Origin: CBDANZ01 sp965197865
GTDB taxonomy: Bacteria > Acidobacteriota > Vicinamibacteria > Vicinamibacterales > CAVVIG01
NCBI GenBank assembly: GCA_965197865.1
Contig: CBDANZ010000004.1
Span: 496,001-560,000, forward strand
DNA: 64,000 bases
Reading direction: 5' to 3'
In this document: positions 63,551-64,000 of the stretch, one piece after another
How the letters are laid out: the number at the start of each line of letters is the position of its first letter
Position numbering within the stretch: position 1 is the stretch's first letter
The notes under the pieces: generated by a model
The model's database searches: none
What the model saw: only the letters and a program-made list of their open reading frames with translations
What the model was told of the DNA's origin: nothing
Made by a program: the position numbers and the translations under genes

Positions 63551-64000
63551 CTATCCAAGGTAGCCGCGCTTGATCGCCGCGGCGTCGAGCGGTAGCGTGG
63601 CAATGGTGTCCACGGCCACCATCAGGGGCCGCGCGGCGTGGCGCGCGTCATAAGCCTTGAGGTAGCGTCGGCAGACGTCACACGCGTAGACGCGGTAGCG
63701 GCCATTGCGCGTCGCAAACGACGTGATGAGCGCGCGGTCGTCGTTCTTGCAAAACGGGCAGGTGAGCGACGCGAAACCCCACTGCCCCAGACAGCGCCCA
63801 CAGACGAGACGTGTCTTGGCATTTGGCGTGATTACCGCGAAATCAGGTTCCCACCCGCAGAACGGACAGTGGCCGTGCCGCCACGCCGAAAGATCGACGC
63901 GCTGCAGCAGCGCGTCGACGGATCGCGTCAGAAAGGGCCGCAGCGACAGCACCAGGACCTGATCGAGGCTGGACGGCGTGGTTGACGCACGCTTCTGCGT
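63551..64000 (-). CDS. fdhE: FdhE-like zinc-ribbon protein, 5' end outside the window
   Basis: The minus-strand frame is open to the window edge. It has four Cys pairs: HCPFCGWEPDFAVI, LVCGRCLGQWGF, CPFCKNDDRALITSF and YACDVCRRYLKAYDAR, then LMVAVDTIATLPLDAAAIKR GYLG. This is the C-terminal rubredoxin-like region of FdhE, which assists formate dehydrogenase maturation. No formate dehydrogenase gene is in the window, so the partner is unknown. Confidence 0.85.
   Translation of the reverse strand, partial: TQKRASTTPSSLDQVLVLSLRPFLTRSVDALLQRVDLSAWRHGHCPFCGWEPDFAVITPNAKTRLVCGRCLGQWGFASLTCPFCKNDDRALITSFATRNGRYRVYACDVCRRYLKAYDARHAARPLMVAVDTIATLPLDAAAIKRGYLG

Overview
The window is a GC-rich bacterial chromosome segment. 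Acidobacteriota, probably close to the Vicinamibacteria, is the best guess. The evidence is a protein of the Acidobacteriota-type VWFA-related family (54551-55867), large TonB receptors with an N-terminal carboxypeptidase-regulatory-like domain, a DUF6152 protein and the overall gene style. This placement is inference; the window has no rRNA. Many IS copies and many recently broken genes suggest relaxed selection, as in a host-associated or otherwise decaying lineage.

Layout. 1-1.1 kb: 5' part of an OprO/P-like porin (minus). 1.2-2.75 kb: an IS110-family (IS1111-group) element inside a small palindromic element. 3.5-8.5 kb: complete urease operon ureA-B-C-E-F-G-D (minus). 8.8-12 kb: debris (integrase, cas1, kinase and DinB pieces). 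12.0-13.5 kb: an IS1182/IS5-like element. 13.5-17.5 kb: rhlE helicase, an aldo/keto reductase and a VTT-domain membrane protein. 17.6-19 kb: a broken tyrosine recombinase running into tRNA-Glu. 19-21.3 kb: broken toxin-antitoxin pair, an aminopeptidase fragment, a membrane protein and a lipoprotein. 21.4-27.7 kb: pheA-ilvD-ilvB-ilvN-ilvC behind a promoter, leader peptide and attenuator. 28-35.7 kb: two TonB receptors, the second under a cobalamin riboswitch and followed by two broken genes linked to B12 uptake. 35.7-43.3 kb: transposon graveyard with two IS256-family copies and one IS3-family copy. 43.3-47.6 kb: mostly broken genes (DUF488, TadE, response regulator, arginase) plus an intact DinB-like protein and tRNA-Lys. 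47.7-49.2 kb: second IS1111 copy (minus). 49.2-53 kb: response regulator-hemE-hemH-hemG (minus). 53-60.9 kb: a hairpin element, two hypothetical genes, the VWFA protein, a DNA methyltransferase, a PabB-PabC fusion, an M20 peptidase and a small membrane protein. 61-62.5 kb: third IS1111 copy. 62.6-64 kb: a D,D-carboxypeptidase and the start of an FdhE-like gene.

Main observations. (1) All three IS1111-group copies sit at the same base of the terminal inverted repeat of a ~158-bp hairpin element. Its CAGTCCGTGGTGAAAGTC ends resemble those of the resident IS1182/IS5-like element, and both make 4-bp CTAR duplications. This resembles IS4321/IS5075 insertion into Tn21-type ends. The region downstream of the transposase holds short target and junction matches that could be guide sequences of a seekRNA/bridge RNA. 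(2) The phe-ilv operon carries a classical attenuator: Leu/Val-rich leader peptide, antiterminator and intrinsic terminator. (3) Many genes carry nonsense or active-site changes that fit G:C to A:T transitions, several of them at Trp codons. (4) ilvC is frameshifted in a run of eight G.
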